DNA from: a bacterium OL-1
Lineage (GTDB): Bacteria; Actinomycetota; Coriobacteriia; Coriobacteriales; Atopobiaceae
Assembly (NCBI GenBank): GCA_000752675.2
Contig: LM994626.1
Coordinates: 224,160 to 256,445, forward strand
DNA length: 32,286 nt
Direction of reading: 5' to 3'
The position numbers and the translations under genes are program-made. Each line of letters opens with the position of its first letter. The first letter of the stretch is position 1. Of the stretch, positions 14,626 to 22,762 are shown piece after piece. Below the pieces are notes generated by a model. The model was not told the DNA's origin. It worked only from the letters and a program-made list of their open reading frames with translations, and made no database searches.

Positions 14626-14667
14626 AAAAACGGCTCTCCGGCGACAGCGCACTACCACCGGAGAGCC
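14626..14667 (-). terminator. Rho-independent terminator after the M24 peptidase
   Basis: GGCTCTCCGG (14632-14641) and CCGGAGAGCC (14658-14667) form a perfect 10-bp stem with a 16-nt loop, followed on the minus strand by GTTTTTCTCG. It lies 32 nt after the peptidase stop and is also the first unit of array B in the direction of transcription. Confidence 0.8.
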
Positions 14668-14698
14668 AAAGGAGCAAGCAAACGCGAGAGCTCCCCTG

Positions 14699-15826
14699 CT
14701 AGCAGGGAATGCACACCAGCTCGTGCGGCGACTGGGTGAAGACCTCGTAGCCGTTCTCGGTCACGATGCCAAAGTCCTCCACGCGCACGCCAAACTGCCC
14801 AGGCAGGTACGTTCCCGGCTCCACGGTGATCACCGAGCCAGCGGGAATGGGCTTGTCATTCCTCATGTTGAACATAGGCTGCTCGTGAATCTCCAGACCC
14901 ACGCCGTGGCCAAGGCCGTGCACGAAGCAGTACTCGGGGAAACCCGCCTCGCAGATGACCTTGTGCGCAAGCTCGTGGATCTCGCGGCCAATGACACCCG
15001 CGTGAATGGCTGCCTCGCAGGCCTCGTTTGCCGCACGCGTTGCCTCGTAGACCTTGCGCTGGAGGTCGCTGGGCTCGCCCACGCAGACCGTGCGCGTCAT
15101 GTCGGAGTGGTAATCGTGATAGCCGGCACCGTAGTCCATCACGATCATGTCGCCGCGCTGGATTACGCGCTCGCCGGGCTGCGCGTGGGGGTTGGCGCCA
15201 TTAGGGCCGGAAGCGATGATCGAGTCGAAGGAGAGCGAGTCGGCACCGTTCGAGAGCATCCAGCCCTCCAGCTCGGCGCGGACCTGCTGCTCGGTGAGGC
15301 CGGGCTTGATGTAGCCGCAGATGTGCTCGAACGCCGCGTCGGTGATCGACTGAGCATGACGCATGAGCTCGACCTCCTCGGCATCCTTCACGATGCGCAA
15401 GTTGGCGATGTCACCGTGAAGGCGCGGCGTGAGGACGGCCACAGACGCCTTAGCGCACTCCTCGCCCAGCGCATCAAAAAAGGCCAGGTCGCAGGTGTCC
15501 TCGACGGCAACCACGCGCGAGCGCGTCTCGCGGATGCGCTGCGCCGCCCACCAGGCGGGGGCCACGATGTCCATGTCGAGCTTCCAGGGGGTGTCTGCCC
15601 CAAGGCGGCTCTGGAAAGTGCCAAAGTAGCGGGAATCGGTGTGGAGCCAAAGCCCATCGGCGGTCACGAAGGCGGTGTGGGCCACCTCGTCGTCAAAGGT
15701 GCGCTCGGCACCCGTGAGCCAGCGCAGGTCGGAATTGTTGCGAAGAATCACCGCGTCGTAGCCCCTCTCGGCCATGAGCGCGCGGAACCTCTCGACGCGT
15801 GCGGCGCAGGCGTGTGCATCTGCCAT
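14699..15826 (-). CDS. M24 family metallopeptidase, Xaa-Pro aminopeptidase/dipeptidase (PepQ/PepP type)
   Basis: Cleaves peptide bonds N-terminal to proline; cytoplasmic, dinuclear metal enzyme. The 375-residue protein has a creatinase-like N-terminal domain (about 8-135) and a pita-bread catalytic domain. All five metal ligands are visible: D231 (MDYGAG), D242 (HSDMTRT), H307 (HGLGHGVG), E336 (TVEPGTY) and E350 (RVEDFG). The ATG at 15826 has a GGGAGAAGAGAG stretch upstream. It follows the aroB-like gene by 84 nt with a hairpin between, and a strong terminator closes the unit. The aroK-aroB-pepQ order is conserved in actinobacteria. Aminopeptidase and dipeptidase activity cannot be separated from sequence. 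Confidence 0.93.
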   Translation of the reverse strand: MADAHACAARVERFRALMAERGYDAVILRNNSDLRWLTGAERTFDDEVAHTAFVTADGLWLHTDSRYFGTFQSRLGADTPWKLDMDIVAPAWWAAQRIRETRSRVVAVEDTCDLAFFDALGEECAKASVAVLTPRLHGDIANLRIVKDAEEVELMRHAQSITDAAFEHICGYIKPGLTEQQVRAELEGWMLSNGADSLSFDSIIASGPNGANPHAQPGERVIQRGDMIVMDYGAGYHDYHSDMTRTVCVGEPSDLQRKVYEATRAANEACEAAIHAGVIGREIHELAHKVICEAGFPEYCFVHGLGHGVGLEIHEQPMFNMRNDKPIPAGSVITVEPGTYLPGQFGVRVEDFGIVTENGYEVFTQSPHELVCIPC

Positions 15827-15870
15827 GTTTCTCTCTTCTCCCTTGCAATGCGGACAGTAGTAACGTGTGA

Positions 15871-15896
15871 CGCCGCCCGCACACAGGCAGGCGGCG
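15871..15896 (-). terminator. Hairpin between the aroB-like gene and the M24 peptidase
   Basis: CGCCGCC (15871-15877) pairs with GGCGGCG (15890-15896) around a 12-nt loop, 14 nt after the aroB-like stop. No T-run follows, so this may only attenuate transcription or protect the mRNA end. Confidence 0.35.
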
Positions 15897-15910
15897 CAGG
15901 TAGAACCGAT

Positions 15911-17167
15911 CTATCGCGAGGAGCACCACGCGGCGGTGTGCTCGGCAAGTTGGTCATCCTCGACGGCAGCGAGGCGCACGCGACCGAGCGAGCGCGGGAG
16001 CTCCAGCATGAACTTGTTTGAACGGCGGAAGCGCTCGGCCTTGAGGGCGGCAGCCATGGCCGTTGGGTCGACCGCGCACTCCACGTAGCCCAGGCCCAGG
16101 CGGTCGAGAAGCTCGTCCTGCGTGAGCATGTCGTCGACCGAGAGCCCGCCCTGCGCCACAGAAAGGCGCGCCGAGAAGCGCATGGCCTCGGCAAGCAGGG
16201 TCGAGGAGGGCACGCCCTCTCCCACCAGGGGACGAAGCGCACGCACAAACGTGGTGCCATAGCCAATGGACTGGCGCACGGCCACCGAAGTTGACGAGAT
16301 GACCTTGCCGCGGCTCTTCATGCAATCGACCATCTGGTCGCAGATGGTAGCGCGGTCAAGCGCGGCAATGTCGTTGGCGCGGTCGAAGAGCCGACCAAAG
16401 GACTTGTCGGAGTCTGCCATGGCGCTGGTCACAAAGAGTGCACGGGCGAGGAGGGCTGCCTCGTCGGTACGCGTGGCGTCAACCACGTCGAGGTCGCAGT
16501 AGACATAGCGCGCACTGCCGTCCTGCGTGACCATCTGGTCGGCGCCGGGAAGGTCCAGCGCGAGCGGGGTCACGCCAGCGAGAAGCGCGGTGGTGGGGTC
16601 GAGGGGAACCTGTGCGAGCGTCAGGCCACCGCACCAGGTGCGGCAGGCAAACGACGCCGTGGAGAGGGCCCGCACGCCACCCACGGCAACCGCCACGTCG
16701 TCACCGGTTACGCCAACCTCTGCAAGCCCCTCGTACACAGCTTCGAGGGCCGCCGTCGAGGAGGCTTCGGGGCCGGACGGAAGGACGAGCTGGTGAACGC
16801 GGAAGCCGACGTCGGCAAGGTCGCGGCGTATTGCCTCAACAACGTCTGCGGGCGCTTCTGGAACGGACGCAAGCACTGCCGCGCGGGGCTTGCCCACGTA
16901 GGCGCGCAGGTCGTTGCCCATGGTACCCACAAGGTCGTCACCCACGCGGGCGTCGAGGGAGTTGCCGCGAAGGTTGACCCACTGGCGCTTCGCGCGGATG
17001 CGCAGCGGGGCCTCTTCTGTGGGCTCGGCCTCCGCAGCAACCTCCGCCGCAGGGGCAGCCTCCGCCGCAGGTGCCGCATCCGCTGTAGGCACCACGTTCT
17101 TGGCGTCCTTGAGCTCGGGCTTCTCCGCGTCCTTCTCGGTATCTGCTACCTGGGTTTCCTCGCTCAC
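15911..17167 (-). CDS. AroB-fold protein lacking dehydroquinate synthase catalytic residues
   Basis: A 418-residue protein aligning by eye with 3-dehydroquinate synthase from residue 75 to the end: GFRVHQLVLPSG (121-132), then an NAD-site segment AVGGVRALSTASF (161-173, expected GGGVVGDLAGF), LAQVPLDPTTALLAGVT (184-200, expected QIPTTLLAQVDSSVGGKTG) and KAERFRRSNKFMLELPRSLG (376-395, expected DKK-type segment). The zinc-binding GHT-x-GHA segment reads GYGTTFVRA (302-310), and the HGEAV segment reads PSSTLLAEAM (320-329), so both metal histidines are gone. Residues 1-55 are an Ala/Glu/Pro-rich acidic extension. The GTG start at 17167 overlaps the aroK stop (GTGA) with GAGGGGG upstream. It is a full-length frame, so it is kept as a protein; it cannot be a standard AroB. 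Function unknown. Confidence 0.8.
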   Translation of the reverse strand: MSEETQVADTEKDAEKPELKDAKNVVPTADAAPAAEAAPAAEVAAEAEPTEEAPLRIRAKRQWVNLRGNSLDARVGDDLVGTMGNDLRAYVGKPRAAVLASVPEAPADVVEAIRRDLADVGFRVHQLVLPSGPEASSTAALEAVYEGLAEVGVTGDDVAVAVGGVRALSTASFACRTWCGGLTLAQVPLDPTTALLAGVTPLALDLPGADQMVTQDGSARYVYCDLDVVDATRTDEAALLARALFVTSAMADSDKSFGRLFDRANDIAALDRATICDQMVDCMKSRGKVISSTSVAVRQSIGYGTTFVRALRPLVGEGVPSSTLLAEAMRFSARLSVAQGGLSVDDMLTQDELLDRLGLGYVECAVDPTAMAAALKAERFRRSNKFMLELPRSLGRVRLAAVEDDQLAEHTAAWCSSR

Positions 17168-17730
17168 AAAAGCCCCCTCTCCCAGAGCAGTTGGCCGGAC
17201 TCGCTGGCCACCTGCTCGAAGGTCCTGTTTCGAATGTCGATGGTGATGTCTGCCGTCTGCTGGTAGAGCGGGCGACGGTGCCAGAAGAGCGCCTTCGCGT
17301 GCGAGATGTCGCCCAGGTCCGGACGGCGCTCCGGACAACGCATCTGGCGCAGCGAATCCGAGAGATCCCCGTCAAGGTAGACCACCACGCCCATGCGGTG
17401 CATGAGCTCGCAGTTCTCTGCCCTCTCGACCACTCCCCCGCCACAACTCACGAGCAGCGACTTGCGAGCGGCAAGGCCCTCCAGGACCTTAGTCTCCTCG
17501 TCGCGAAAGCCCTCCTCGCCACGCGAGGCAAACACGTCACACACGCTCATACCCAGGGCGCGCTCGACCAGCTGATCGGTGTCCACGTAGGGCCGGCAGA
17601 AGAGCTTGCCCAGGTTGCGTGCGAGGGTAGACTTGCCTGCGCCAAGAAACCCCACGAAGAAGATGTGGTCGCAGCCCTCGTGGATGACGTAACCCTCGCC
17701 CAAAACTCGCTCTTCCTTGCTCCCGTGCAT
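17164..17730 (-). CDS. aroK: Shikimate kinase
   Basis: Phosphorylates shikimate in aromatic amino acid synthesis. The P-loop GFLGAGKST (27-35), the DTD motif (50-52), the shikimate-binding segment FRDEE (about 75-79) and the CGGGVVE loop (about 96-102) are intact, so the enzyme should be active. The 188 residues include about 22 extra at the N-terminus. The start is uncertain: the ATG at 17730 lacks a good SD, and a GTG at 17754 would overlap the yqeG stop in a GTGA junction like its neighbours. In mycobacteria aroE and aroC precede aroK here; both are absent, with yqeG in their place. Confidence 0.92.
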   Translation of the reverse strand: MHGSKEERVLGEGYVIHEGCDHIFFVGFLGAGKSTLARNLGKLFCRPYVDTDQLVERALGMSVCDVFASRGEEGFRDEETKVLEGLAARKSLLVSCGGGVVERAENCELMHRMGVVVYLDGDLSDSLRQMRCPERRPDLGDISHAKALFWHRRPLYQQTADITIDIRNRTFEQVASESGQLLWERGLL

Positions 17731-17750
17731 ACCCGACGGGCTAGATTCTA

Positions 17751-18305
17751 TCACCCGTCGCTGCGGCCAGTCGGACCGCTGGTCTCGCCCTCGAACTCGA
17801 CACCACGCAGAACGAGCGCCTCCCCCAGGCGAAATATCTGCGTGTACCAAAGGTCGCGGCGCGACTGCGGTCGTACCAGGATGGTGCGCACGCCCGCAAG
17901 GTTGCCAGCAAGGATATCCGTGAAAACCTGGTCGCCCACTATGACCGTCTGCTCGGGACCCACACCCATGCGAGCCATGGCAACCCAGGCCGAGAAGGGC
18001 GCAGGCTTCATTGCATGGTCCACCACGGGACAGCCCAGCTCGCACGCGGTGGCGGCGACCTCCGTCGAGTGGTAGTTGTTCGAGAGCAGGCACGTAGCTA
18101 TGCCCGCGGCGCGCAGGCGGTCGAGCCACGCCTTGACGGCAGGCGGCGCCACGTGCGTGTCCCTGGGTATGCAGGTGTTGTCTCGGTCGAGAAGCACCAG
18201 GCGCACGCCGGCCGCGGCCAGCGCGTCAACGTCGATGAGGTCGACCGAGGAAACGTAGCGCGTGGCGCGAAAGGGCGAGAAGGACACAAGCGACATGGCA
18301 CTCAC
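17751..18305 (-). CDS. YqeG family HAD IIIA-type phosphatase
   Basis: Small cytoplasmic HAD-superfamily phosphatase of the YqeG (YqeG/GEP4-like) family. The 184-residue protein has the catalytic DRDNT motif (40-44, DxDxT type), LLSNN (motif II), K in MKPAPF (motif III) and GDQVFTD (motif IV). The eukaryotic relative GEP4 dephosphorylates phosphatidylglycerophosphate, but the substrate of bacterial YqeG is not settled. The GTG start at 18305 overlaps the mltG stop (GTGA); an ATG at 18296 is an alternative. In Firmicutes yqeG lies with yqeH and aroE, so its place before aroK fits a remnant of aro linkage. Confidence 0.9.
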   Translation of the reverse strand: MSAMSLVSFSPFRATRYVSSVDLIDVDALAAAGVRLVLLDRDNTCIPRDTHVAPPAVKAWLDRLRAAGIATCLLSNNYHSTEVAATACELGCPVVDHAMKPAPFSAWVAMARMGVGPEQTVIVGDQVFTDILAGNLAGVRTILVRPQSRRDLWYTQIFRLGEALVLRGVEFEGETSGPTGRSDG

Positions 18306-19684
18306 GCCCCGGAGTTCTGGGCTATGACCTGCTGGTGCTGCTCGTAGGTCTCGGAGAAAGCGTGCACCGAGCTTGTGATGTAGAAGTAGTAGTAGCCCGT
18401 GTCCTGCGGGTTGGCGGCAGCCGTGAGCGAGGCAAGGCCTGGGTTGCAGATGGGCGTGGGCGTGAGCCCCATGTTGGTGTAGGTGTTGTAGGGGTCGTCC
18501 TGCGTGAGGTCGTCCGCGGTGACCTCACGGCCAAGCGTGTAGGCAAGCGTCGCGTCGCTCTGAAGCGGCATGCTTGAGGCAATGCGGTTGTAGAAGACTG
18601 ACGAAATGAGCGTGCGGTCGTCGTCCGTCAGGGCCTCCTTCTCGATGATAGAGGCCATGGTGAGGATATCGTAGTTGGTGAACGACGTGCCGTAGCGGGA
18701 CTGGAGCGTCTGGCGCGCGGTGTCGAGGTCGAGCGTGGCAATCTCGGCCTGATACTGGCTGAGCATAGCGCGGATGATCGAGTCTGCCGTGACGGTCTGG
18801 CCCGCAAAGTCATAGGTCTTGGGGAAGAGGAAGCCCTCAAGCGAGTCGTTTGCCGCCTCGGAGAGGAAGGGATAGTCGGCCACGTAGTTTGATGCCTTGG
18901 CCTGGGCGATAAAGTCACCCGAAGAGATGCCAAACTTCTCCTCCACAAGCGAGGCCACCTGCGCCACCGTGTAGCCTTCGGGCACTTGCAGGGTAGAAGC
19001 CGTGGAGTTGGGGCCTGTCACGAGCTGGTCAATCACGTTGGTTGTGGCCGAGCCCGTGAGCAGCGAGTACGTACCGCTCTTGAGCTTCTGCTCGGCGTTT
19101 TGCTTCTGAACCTCCTGGACAAAGCCCGAGGTATCAGAGATGACGCCCGCCTGCTGGAGGATAGAGGCGATGCTCGCGGTGCTCGAGCCGTCGGGGATGG
19201 TGACCTCGACCTCCTGGCCGGCCGCAACCTGCGGCTCGTTGGAGCTGGAGCCCTGGGTGAGCCTGGGCAGTACAAGGACAAAGAACAACGCGACAAACGC
19301 AGCGACACCGGCGAGAACCGCCACAACCACGGTGATGCCCTTGGGGCCGTTGCCACGACCACCACCAGAGCCTCGTCGCTGCGGGCTCTGGCTCCGGGCA
19401 CGCTTGGTTGCCGCGGCGGTGCGCGCGGAGAGATGGCTCGTCGTGCCCCCAATGGCACCAGTGGACCCCGGCGCTGGTGAGCTCATGCGCTGTGCCGTGC
19501 CGGTATGGTGTGCCGCGCCCATATGCGAAGAAGCGCCCGCATGACCTGTGGGACGTCCCTGAACCGGGGCGGCCTGCGCCTGGATGCGCGGTGCGCTGCC
19601 CGTTCCCTGCTGAGTCGCATCGGGCGTGCGGAAGTGCGCCGCGCGGCGATGAGGCCTCTCATTGTTCTGGTTGTTCGTGGGCAT
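18302..19684 (-). CDS. mltG: Endolytic transglycosylase MltG
   Basis: Inner-membrane lytic transglycosylase that ends nascent glycan strands. The 460-residue protein has a 116-residue hydrophilic, basic, Gly/Ala/Gln-rich cytoplasmic N-terminus, one membrane segment (117-140), a LysM-like segment (about 155-225) and the YceG catalytic domain. The catalytic glutamate is E348 in ASIIEKEA. Other family motifs are LEGFLFPKTY (282-291), LQSDATLAYTLG and YNTYTNMGLTPTPICNPG near the C-terminus. The ATG at 19684 has GAGAGG 8 nt upstream. The long cytoplasmic tail is also seen in other actinobacterial MltGs. It lies 24 nt after ruvX in the conserved alaS-ruvX-mltG order. Confidence 0.95.
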   Translation of the reverse strand: MPTNNQNNERPHRRAAHFRTPDATQQGTGSAPRIQAQAAPVQGRPTGHAGASSHMGAAHHTGTAQRMSSPAPGSTGAIGGTTSHLSARTAAATKRARSQSPQRRGSGGGRGNGPKGITVVVAVLAGVAAFVALFFVLVLPRLTQGSSSNEPQVAAGQEVEVTIPDGSSTASIASILQQAGVISDTSGFVQEVQKQNAEQKLKSGTYSLLTGSATTNVIDQLVTGPNSTASTLQVPEGYTVAQVASLVEEKFGISSGDFIAQAKASNYVADYPFLSEAANDSLEGFLFPKTYDFAGQTVTADSIIRAMLSQYQAEIATLDLDTARQTLQSRYGTSFTNYDILTMASIIEKEALTDDDRTLISSVFYNRIASSMPLQSDATLAYTLGREVTADDLTQDDPYNTYTNMGLTPTPICNPGLASLTAAANPQDTGYYYFYITSSVHAFSETYEQHQQVIAQNSGA

Positions 19685-19708
19685 GTCGTTTGCCTCTCAG
19701 ACCGTGAG

Positions 19709-20122
19709 TCACGCCTGCCGTGCATCAAGCCAGGCCTGCAGGAAGAGCGACGCGGCGACCATGTCGACCTTGCCGCGCATGGACTTCTCGGAGAGCCCCT
19801 GCTCGCGCAGGATGCGCTTGGCTTCCGCCGAGGAGAGCCTCTCGTCCTCAAACTCGAGGGGAAGGCCCGTGGCCGCGGCAATGCGCTCAGCCACCGCGCG
19901 GACGCGCTCGGCCTGGGGGCCCTCCTCCCCCGCCATGGTAAGTGGGCGTCCGCAGACGAGGACCTCGGGCTCCCAGTCCTCAAGCACCCTGCGGAAGCTG
20001 CGCGCGACCGAGGAGACCTCGGCCGCCGGAAGTACGCACACTGGCGTGGCGATGCGGCCCTGCGGGTCGCTCACCGCCACGCCGACGCGTGTCTCGCCAA
20101 TATCGAGCGCGAGGGCCCGCAC
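19709..20122 (-). CDS. ruvX: Holliday junction resolvase-like nuclease RuvX (YqgF)
   Basis: RNase H-fold nuclease family linked to Holliday junction resolution and 16S rRNA 5'-end maturation. The 137-residue protein shows the family N-terminus ALALDIGETRVGVAVSDPQG with its catalytic Asp (D7), the VCGRPLTMAGEEGPQAERV strand-loop, DERLSSAEA with a conserved acidic pair, and the C-terminal KVDMVAASLFLQAWLD with another catalytic Asp. The start is a GTG at 20122 placed directly after the alaS stop codon. Its position between alaS and mltG is the standard one. Confidence 0.94.
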   Translation of the reverse strand: MRALALDIGETRVGVAVSDPQGRIATPVCVLPAAEVSSVARSFRRVLEDWEPEVLVCGRPLTMAGEEGPQAERVRAVAERIAAATGLPLEFEDERLSSAEAKRILREQGLSEKSMRGKVDMVAASLFLQAWLDARQA

Positions 20123-22762
20123 CTATGCCCCCAGGGCAGCCTTGGCCGCATCCAGGGCAGCGGTGATGCCCGAGGCGTCAGAGCCGCCTGCCTGTGCCAT
20201 GTTGGGCCTGCCGCCGCCGCGGCCGCCCACGAAGCCGGCAATCTGCTTGATGATGTCGCCAGCCGAGAAGCCCGCGGCCACCGCGGACTCGGTGCCGGCG
20301 GCGAGAAGCGCCACCTTGCCATCAGACGTGGTGGAGGCCACGACGCAGGCGACGGGCTCGCCCTTGGCGCCGTCGCGGATGGAGTCCCAGACGGAGCGCA
20401 GGTCCTTGCCCGAGATGCAGTTGAGCTTGGTGAAGACGCAGCGGTATGCGCCCAGGTCCTTGGCATTGCGCAGCGCGGCAGCCACGACGTCGCCCGAAGC
20501 AGAGCCCTTGGCCACGCCAATGTTGCGCTTTGCCTCGCGCAGCTCGTCACGCATCTGGGAGACGCGCTCGGGGAGGTCGGCGGGACGGCACTTGAGCGTA
20601 GCCGCCGCCTGGTCCATGAGGGCGAGCCTCTCGTCCACATACTCGATGGCGCCCATCGAGGTCACGGCCTCGATGCGGCGGGCGTTGGAGCCCACGGAGC
20701 TCTCGGAGATGATCTTGAAGAGGCCCAGTTCCGCGGTGTTGCGGGCATGGGTGCCGCCGCAGAGCTCGCGCGAGAAGGGCTTGTCGGAGCTGCCCGTGGA
20801 GACCACGCGCACGCGCTCGCCGTACTTCTCGCCAAAGAGCGCCACGGCACCCGAAGCCTTGGCCTCGTCGATGCCCATGACCTCGGTCACGATGGGCTCG
20901 GCCGCGAAGATCTCGGCGTTGACCATCCCCTCGACGCGCTCGAGCTCGTCGGTTGTCATGGCCTCGAAGTGCGTGAAGTCAAAGCGCAGGCGGTCGGGGG
21001 CCACAAGCGAGCCTGCCTGGCTCACGTGGTCGCCAAGGACCTTCTTAAGGGCGGCGTCGAGCAGGTGCGTCGCGGTGTGGTTGCGGCGGATGAGCTCGCG
21101 GCGGCCGTGGTCGACCACAGCGGTCACGCGATCGCCCACAGAGACGGCACCATCGGTGACCTCGGCCACGTGGCCCACGAGGCCGCCCTCGTGGTGCAGG
21201 GTGTTGGTGACGCGCGCAGGACCCACGATGCCGGTGTCGCCCACCTGGCCGCCCATCTCGCCGTAGAACGGCGTACGATCGAGCACGAGCTCAACCTGGT
21301 CGCCCGTCGCCGCCTCCTGAACAGACTCGCCGTCGCGCACGATGGCCACAACCTCGCAGCCAGAGAGCTCGTCGTGATCGTAGCCGTCGAACTCCGTCGC
21401 GGGAAGGCTGTCGGAGAGGGCAACCCAGACGTTGTTGGCCTTGCCCCAGGCGTCGCGGTTGGCCGTGGCGCGGGCGCGCTCGCGCTGGGCCTCCATGGCG
21501 GCGTCGAAGGCGTCCATGTCGACGGAGTGACCGGACGCGCCAGCAATCTCGCGCGTGAGGTCGATGGGGAAGCCGTAGGTGTCGTGCAGGGTGAAGGCGA
21601 CCTTGCCTGAGAGGGGCTCGTCCTCGCCCAGGCGAGAGAGCTCGGCCTTGAGCTGCTCCTCGCCGTTGTCGAGGGTTGCGCCAAAGCGCTCCTCCTCGGC
21701 GTTGATGATGCCGTCGATCAGCGCCTGCTGCTCGACGAGCTCGGGGTAGGTGTCGCCGAGAAGGCGCGTGACCTCGTGGGCGTAGGTGGTGAGGAACTGG
21801 CCCTTGATGCCCATGAGGCGCCCATGGTAGACGGCGCGACGGAGCAGGCGGCGCAGCACGTAGCCGCGGCCCTCGTTGGAGGGCAGGATGCCGTCGCCAA
21901 TCATGAACGTGACGGCGCGGGAGTGGTCAGCCACAATGCGCAGGCTCTTGTCGGTGGTAGCAGACTCGTGGTAGCGCACGCCCGCAAGGCCCTCGCCCAC
22001 ACCAATGAGGGTGCGCAGGATGTCGCCCTCGTAGTTGGAGCCCTCGTGCTGCATGATGGCCGCGATGCGCTCGAGGCCCATGCCCGTGTCGATGTTGCGG
22101 TGCGGCAGCTCCGGCATGGAGCCGTCCTCCTGGCGGTCGTACTGCGTGAAGACGAGGTTCCAGAACTCGAGGTAGCGGTCACCGTCGTCGCCGGGCTTCT
22201 CGCCCTCAAACTCGGGACCCTGGTCAAAGTAGATCTCGGAGCAGGGGCCGCAGGGGCCGGTGGGGCCGGCGGCCCAGAAGTTGTCCTCCTCGCCTAGGCG
22301 CGAGATGTGATCGTAGGGAACACCCTGCTCGTGCCAGAGCTCGATGGCCTCCTCGTCGTCCTTGAAGACGGTCATGTAGAGGCGGTCCTTGGGCAGGCCC
22401 AGGTGCTCGGGCGACGTGATGAACTCGTAGGCCCACTCGATGGCGTTGGCCTTGGTGTAGCCGCCAAACGAGAAGTTGCCGAGCATCTCGAAGAACGAGA
22501 GGTGGCGCGCGTCGCCAATGTTGTCGATGTCGTTGGTGCGCAGGCACTTCTGGCAGGAGCAGGCGCCAATCTCCTTCATGGTCTTGGTGCCCTGGTAGTA
22601 CTCCTTGAACTGGTTCATGCCGGCGTTGGCAAGAAGCAGCGACGGGTCATCCGGCACGAGCGAGGAGGACGGGTAGAGCTTGCAGCCCTTGCCCTCGAAG
22701 AACTTGAGGAAGTCCTCACGAATCTCTGCCGTGGTCATGGTCTTGTAGTCAGACGCGCTCAT
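20123..22762 (-). CDS. alaS: Alanyl-tRNA synthetase
   Basis: Class II synthetase charging tRNA-Ala. The 879-residue length is typical. The catalytic domain occupies about 1-430, beginning near TTAEIREDFLKFFEGKGC and continuing with SSLVPDDPSLLLANAGMNQFKEYY. The editing domain follows, with the HxxxH zinc motif in NHTATHLLDAALK and the CGGTHARNTAELG motif. A DHHA1-type C-terminal domain ends in a Gly-rich GGRGGGRPNMAQAGG segment. The ATG at 22762 has GAGGAG 4 nt upstream and overlaps the permease gene by 14 nt; ATG codon 9 is an alternative start. Confidence 0.98.
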   Translation of the reverse strand: MSASDYKTMTTAEIREDFLKFFEGKGCKLYPSSSLVPDDPSLLLANAGMNQFKEYYQGTKTMKEIGACSCQKCLRTNDIDNIGDARHLSFFEMLGNFSFGGYTKANAIEWAYEFITSPEHLGLPKDRLYMTVFKDDEEAIELWHEQGVPYDHISRLGEEDNFWAAGPTGPCGPCSEIYFDQGPEFEGEKPGDDGDRYLEFWNLVFTQYDRQEDGSMPELPHRNIDTGMGLERIAAIMQHEGSNYEGDILRTLIGVGEGLAGVRYHESATTDKSLRIVADHSRAVTFMIGDGILPSNEGRGYVLRRLLRRAVYHGRLMGIKGQFLTTYAHEVTRLLGDTYPELVEQQALIDGIINAEEERFGATLDNGEEQLKAELSRLGEDEPLSGKVAFTLHDTYGFPIDLTREIAGASGHSVDMDAFDAAMEAQRERARATANRDAWGKANNVWVALSDSLPATEFDGYDHDELSGCEVVAIVRDGESVQEAATGDQVELVLDRTPFYGEMGGQVGDTGIVGPARVTNTLHHEGGLVGHVAEVTDGAVSVGDRVTAVVDHGRRELIRRNHTATHLLDAALKKVLGDHVSQAGSLVAPDRLRFDFTHFEAMTTDELERVEGMVNAEIFAAEPIVTEVMGIDEAKASGAVALFGEKYGERVRVVSTGSSDKPFSRELCGGTHARNTAELGLFKIISESSVGSNARRIEAVTSMGAIEYVDERLALMDQAAATLKCRPADLPERVSQMRDELREAKRNIGVAKGSASGDVVAAALRNAKDLGAYRCVFTKLNCISGKDLRSVWDSIRDGAKGEPVACVVASTTSDGKVALLAAGTESAVAAGFSAGDIIKQIAGFVGGRGGGRPNMAQAGGSDASGITAALDAAKAALGA

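Larger units (their letters stand above)
14397..14667. repeat. Hairpin array B: five units with about 61-nt period
   Basis: Cores start at 14397 (CGCGCCATTTTGGCGCC), 14458 (GGCGTCATTCTGGCGCC), 14518 (GGCGCCAGAATGACGCC), 14580 (GGCGACATTTTGTCTCC) and 14640 (GGCGACAGCGCACTACCACC); steps are 61, 60, 62 and 60 nt. Outer stems differ but pair: GGGCCCCTCGGGCGCC region with its partner at unit 3, GCCCTTCCGG/CCGGAAGGGC at unit 4 and GGCTCTCCGG/CCGGAGAGCC at unit 5. The second and third cores are reverse complements of each other. Confidence 0.8.
13999..14698. other. 700-nt intergenic region between the M24 peptidase and the PTS operon
   Basis: Two parts. The PTS-proximal half (13999-14300) is AT-richer and holds the promoter and operator-like sites. 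The distal half (14397-14667) is hairpin array B, including two terminator-like hairpins after the peptidase gene. Open frames crossing the array have no coding character, and I see no gene. Confidence 0.7.

Noticed and set aside
14397-14667. CRISPR array
   Set aside because: The repeated part is a degenerate 17-nt palindrome, connectors share motifs, and no cas gene is present. Real CRISPR repeats are near-identical with unrelated spacers.
15911-17167. Treating the aroB-like gene as a pseudogene
   Set aside because: The frame is open over the full family length, with a good SD and start overlap; loss is limited to active-site motifs, which fits a repurposed protein better than decay.
19505-21610. 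701-codon open frame on the plus strand
   Set aside because: Lies antisense over mltG, ruvX and alaS, all of which have clear family motifs; no RBS or domain supports the plus-strand frame.
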